Shown here one piece after another: positions 57,883 to 61,585 of a stretch of DNA of 61,585 bases (its first letter is position 1; every line of letters begins with the position of its first letter). This DNA is from Gnomoniopsis sp. IMI 355080. Lineage: Eukaryota > Ascomycota > Sordariomycetes > Diaporthales > Gnomoniaceae. The DNA lies in contig JAPEVC010000212.1 of the NCBI GenBank assembly GCA_027946555.1, positions 1 through 61,585 on the forward strand, given 5' to 3'. The position numbers and the translations under genes were made by a program. Under the pieces are notes generated by a model. The model saw nothing but the letters and a program-made list of their open reading frames with translations. It was not told the origin of the DNA and did not search any database.

Positions 57883-59100
57883 GCGTTGTTGTTTGAGACC
57901 TGCATGCTTTGGACAGCGGGGTCTTAGAACGCTTCCATTCTATTGCGCTGGCGGCAGTCAACATACCCGATTAGGGACGGAGAACAGGCGTACCACATGA
58001 ATCATTTCTGTGTTCAAGCAAGCAAGCACTGGGCAACTGCATTCATTAGCATCATCAATTGACGACTACCAGCTCATGATAAGTGATGCCGGCATACGAA
58101 GGGTTGCGGGAGGCCCGCCCAGGAGGATTTTTGAGAATATCACTAGGGATGGCAAGACTTGAGCATTTTGCGTGCAATCCTTTCCCCACACCAGGGGCGG
58201 GATGCATCAAACACCACAAACACTTTAACTTTCGTTGGCGATTAGGGACTGGCCGGGCCCTCTTCGTCCCCTTCTCTTGCGAGTCATTGAAATAAATCGA
58301 TTGGCGTTTGTACATAATTTCTACTTCTAATTTTGGCGAAATGCGTGCAATGAGTACTGTACATCTCCAAAACTCAAAGTGAAGAGTAAAACCAAAAAGT
58401 TCCATGATGCAAGTGACATATCCTTGGGAGGCTGCCGAGGTGAAACAGTGTCTCTTCCGACCCTTCGTCGTAGGTCCAGGCCTTCCGCCTCTTGTGTGTG
58501 GTGCCAAGAGGACGCGTTCCGATCCGATGGACCATAAATCATGCTTTCCTTTGTTTCCAGCCACGTGCATTGGGAACAAAGGGAAACAAGGAATGTTGTG
58601 CCGCGCCATTGTTGATGGAATTTGCATTCCTCGCAGGCGGAATACGGAAATACGAAGCCGAGCGCGCCAGTTCCACGCCATCGATGACATGTCTTTGTGG
58701 GTGGGGTTCAGAAAAATAGAAGGAATTATAGTGGTCCTGAGAAAAAATCCTCTTTCTGCTTACTACTTACAGTTTGGTTGGAAGTGGCGGAATACGTGTA
58801 TATGCGCCTGGCCGCGAGGCTGTAGTGTCACATTTTTCACTTGCAGGGTTCAGAAGAGATCGACGCAGGGATTATCGGCAAGGCTACGGGAGGGCCGCGG
58901 CGGGAAGGCTGATTGGCACTTTGCAAAACTATAAGAAATTATCTCGGAAAATGTTTTGGAGAGCTCGGGTCGCAAATGCATAGACTTGATCTTGACAGAG
59001 AAATTCTCCACCAAATCTTTGTACGTAAGCCATGCTTCAAGCTTGGTTTCATTCACCCTAACAGAGAAAACCCAACATTTTCTTGTGTATAAATCATACT
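57883..59100. other. Convergent 3' intergenic region, CAP gene / GNAT-like gene
   Basis: A 211-codon minus frame (58690-58055) and overlapping plus frames occur but show no conservation. Nothing supported. Confidence 0.5.
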
Positions 59101-60468
59101 TCAACATTGCTTCTCAGGGGCGGCCGCCAATTTGGCCACCTCGAGGCCAAGACGCCCAGGTGGCAGCCGAAGAGGTGGCAGACGAGAGAGACGACTGGCC
59201 TGAGAGGGCATCTCATCCGTGACCGTCAAGGGTCTTTGATTCCTATGCTGCCTTGCTTGCATCATGCGGGCTTGGGCCTTGCTTCCACAGAGCAAAGTAC
59301 GCCCGAATGGTTCCCGAAGAGGTGGAAGACGGGAGCAATCAATGGCTTGAGCCGGAAGACGAGATCGACCACCTGCTTTAGCGGATGTCTCTGCCATGAC
59401 CGCGCCGGGTTCTTCACCAGCGGATTGCTTTACGTGCTTGACACCTGCGGCCTTGTTCCCGCGCTGTACATTTAAACACGTTTCGAAGCTAGTCCATATC
59501 TCCCCTCGTCTATTTTCAAGTGAAATACCAAAATGCTTCGAAAGAAGTGGCACGTAGCCTTCGACATACCAAACGGGCAGTTGAAACACGTCCAATTTAT
59601 GACTTTCGATATCCTCAGCCAACATGAACCAGAGCGCCGTGGTAATTTCTGTGTTACTGGGTTTCCACTCCAAGGGCTGCCGACAAGTCTTGCCTTCTTC
59701 TGGAACAGTCACCTTGACGTCGAGCGCGACATTCGCATTGTTAGCGTTGCAAGATGTCTCTTTCTTATTTTGCCTCGAACATTGCTCAAGTTCCCTGTGA
59801 GTCTCATGGTTTGAAGGTCTCGAGGCTGGCGGGTTTGCCCAGTGCGAAATTGTGGTCGCGATATATCGCCAATAAGTCACAGGCGCTCCGTCTTTACCAG
59901 TAGCCACAAGGTACTTCTCGAAACCTGCTTCTGCTAGGGCGCGCTGGGTGTTGGTGTCCTCGAGAGAGGCCAAAGCAAGCACCCTCGGTGCTACCCTAGT
60001 CTCATCATCTTGAGGGTAGTCCACGGAGCTAGCCGGGACCTGGATGGCAAACTCCCCAGCCTCTTCAGCAATATTCAACCAGAACTCCATAAAGGCTTTG
60101 GTGAATTCCGTTAGAAGGCTTAAGTTATTCTTATAGCCCGGATGCATGAAATGCCAACTGAAGACCGGCCATGTTCCTTGATTGGAAGCATCACGGACGC
60201 CTCCTAAGCCAATCATGCCGCCTTCACTCTTGTCTGGATTCTGAATAAAAATTCCTAGAACTAACGATCCATTTCTTGTATCCGTCAGGTGCTCGATTGC
60301 ATTAGCAGTGTCTGCCAGCTCCTGATGACGAGCAAAGAAGCTGTGGAAATGCTCCAGATCTGGCAATCCATGTAGTTGTCGGACCAATAAGTTCTCGGTA
60401 AGAATTGGTAGAGGCGGTATCTTGCCAAGGATATTCCGATACTTCGTTATGACAGTGGCGGAATTCAT
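59101..60468 (-). CDS. GNAT-like N-acetyltransferase-fold protein with a repetitive basic C-terminal tail
   Basis: Read as a single exon of 455 aa from the ATG at 60468 (MNSATVITKYRNILG). The open frame extends upstream to 60801, but that part crosses a 14-nt poly-G tract and looks like leader. Residues about 20-210 have the RimJ/RimL-like layout: ILTENLLVRQLHGLPDLEHFH, a glycine-rich IGLGGVRD strand, FSWHFMHPGYKNN, and ALASLEDTNTQRALAEAGFEKYLV, which is the acetyl-CoA-binding end. A second region (about 240-340, ITTALWFMLAEDIESH) is unrecognised. The last 90 residues are Arg/Leu/Pro-rich with two SRLPPLR copies. The tail's DNA is locally duplicated (59165-59195 and 59310-59340). An intron or stop-codon misreading near 59450 cannot be excluded. 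Confidence 0.6.
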   Translation of the reverse strand: MNSATVITKYRNILGKIPPLPILTENLLVRQLHGLPDLEHFHSFFARHQELADTANAIEHLTDTRNGSLVLGIFIQNPDKSEGGMIGLGGVRDASNQGTWPVFSWHFMHPGYKNNLSLLTEFTKAFMEFWLNIAEEAGEFAIQVPASSVDYPQDDETRVAPRVLALASLEDTNTQRALAEAGFEKYLVATGKDGAPVTYWRYIATTISHWANPPASRPSNHETHRELEQCSRQNKKETSCNANNANVALDVKVTVPEEGKTCRQPLEWKPSNTEITTALWFMLAEDIESHKLDVFQLPVWYVEGYVPLLSKHFGISLENRRGEIWTSFETCLNVQRGNKAAGVKHVKQSAGEEPGAVMAETSAKAGGRSRLPAQAIDCSRLPPLREPFGRTLLCGSKAQARMMQARQHRNQRPLTVTDEMPSQASRLSRLPPLRLPPGRLGLEVAKLAAAPEKQC

Positions 60469-61585
60469 CTTGTGACTTGTTTTGGGAAAGCACAAAAGAA
60501 GAGAGATAGAAGAAGAAAAGGGTTTGAAGAAGTTGTCCCTATTGGCAAAATGTCTTGCAATGAGGAAGGACGACAACACTGATGCCGGCGTCTTGTTAGG
60601 TGTGAGAGAAGAAATCATGCAGCCACCTTTGACCCGTGTATCTTCCTGTTTTTTTGGGGGGGGGGGGGAAAAAGTAAAAGAAATAGAATCTGAAGTTTGT
60701 CCCGAGCTCGGTACCTTTCTAGTCTTTCTGTAGTCTTCATGTGCTTCCTGATACCGATTGTCCCTTGATATAAGCCTCACTACTACCATTCTAGCGGACA
60801 TTCTCAGCCAGGAAAAAAGATGTTTTGTCAGGCCGGTGCAACGCTAGTATCTGAAAGTGTTGCTCTAATGCTCCCAAGGTCAGTCACGTGTGTGGGTATC
60901 ATGGAGAGGGAACATTCAAGTTCGTAGTGTGTATCCGAAGGCTGGCGTTGACATCGACTGTTTTTGTGTGCCTCTTAAAACGAACATTTCCAGACTATAC
61001 TGCAATATACATGCTGGAAACTGTTTTTCATGGAAGCTGTGGGACATGGAGTAACAGCAGCAAGAGCATAGTCGTAGCGCCTTCGTCTAAGTCCGAAGCG
61101 CAGCCGCGAAGCGAGGGTGCTAACTACTTGGTATCTATGCTCAGTAACTCACACCACCTGACGGATTAGTGCCGCACTACAATTCTGTAGCATTAATTGA
61201 GGTTTCCGATGCGTAGGTAAGCATTGAGCACCACCCAGGTGCCCAGGTGCTCGACCCAAACCCAAGATAGGCGAGTCTGTCTTTCCAAGGTTGACTCCAT
61301 CGTAATGATTCATTGATCAATGGACTTTATCGAGAAGATACTCGAGACCATCCTTGACTCGCGGTTCTTCCTTAGTCATATTTGATGCTTCCGGAAGTGG
61401 ACTTTGGAGAGCCTTGGGAGGAGGACGGAGATCGTCTTTTAGGCATGCCGCAGTAACGGTTTTATATTGTTTTGAGAGCAAAACAGATGCAATGTTGCTC
61501 AGGAGAAGCAAATCTCTACAGCAAACGGTAATCCAAGTTGCCACCTCCCACCACTAGAGTAGATAATGACTCCCAGCGATCAACC
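60469..61585. other. Right-hand edge, no supported gene
   Basis: Contains the presumed promoter of the GNAT-like gene and a 14-nt poly-G tract at 60656-60669. The small frames beyond 60.9 kb show no recognisable product. Confidence 0.5.

Noticed and set aside
58055..58690. A 211-codon minus frame between the CAP and GNAT-like genes
   Set aside because: No domain, overlapped by plus-strand frames, not conserved in appearance; likely chance.
60469..60801. Extension of the GNAT-like frame upstream of the chosen ATG
   Set aside because: Crosses a 14-nt poly-G tract and low-complexity leader; the ATG at 60468 precedes the start of the fold directly.
1..61585. tRNA, rRNA or CRISPR features
   Set aside because: No cloverleaf-like A/B boxes, ribosomal sequence or regularly spaced repeats were recognised; a tRNA scan could not be run, so a missed tRNA is possible.

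Overview
The window is 61.6 kb of nuclear DNA from a filamentous ascomycete (Pezizomycotina, most likely Sordariomycetes; I do not go below class). The evidence is short GT-AG introns (about 50-190 nt) with CTAAC/CTGAC-type branch sites, fungal-only families (HET, HsbA, DUF7708-type NLR-like proteins, DUF7587), a QPRTase of the fungal type, and a complex I NUO-20.8 subunit. No bacterial, plasmid or viral block is present, and I saw no tRNA, rRNA or CRISPR.

Layout. 1-373: the first exon of a minus-strand gene that runs off the window. 374-7735: a gene-poor stretch with CCTAGGTA-type palindromes and a possible Ty1/copia RNase H scrap. 7736-11298: convergent primary-metabolism genes, hexokinase (+) and nicotinate-nucleotide pyrophosphorylase (-). 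12636-37572: the accessory island. It holds two giant paralogous NLR/STAND-like proteins (2216 and 2353 aa), each with a DUF7708-like N-terminus, a NACHT-type P-loop NTPase and a very long TPR-like C-terminus. Between them lie a secreted HsbA-type surface protein (-) and an intronless HxxxD acyltransferase (+), and a HET-domain gene follows. 38490-41270: a DUF7587-like protein and a small orphan with two copies of an [LI]DGPxMALW motif. 42005-50723: housekeeping genes, namely POP1 (-), an NT-C2 (EEIG1/EHBP1-type) protein with a 24-nt microexon (+), nucleoporin Nup57/Nup54 (-), and complex I NUO-20.8 (+) divergent from Nup57. 50724-56958: a second gene-poor block. 56959-60468: a secreted PRY1/CAP protein (+) and a GNAT-like protein with a repetitive C-terminal tail (-).

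How they work together. The housekeeping genes are unrelated to each other apart from position. The candidate system is 12.6-37.6 kb: two large NLR-like NTPases about 6.7 kb apart plus a HET-domain cell-death-type gene 1 kb downstream of the second. Fungal NLR and HET genes act in non-self recognition and regulated cell death, and some are genetically linked to their partners, so a sensor/helper/effector cluster is a reasonable hypothesis. That is inference. What the sequence shows is paralogy, intact frames across all introns, and the two different P-loops.

Gene models were built by hand from reading frames, splice sites and, for the NLR pair, paralog-to-paralog comparison. Splice choices that I could not settle are stated in the entries.
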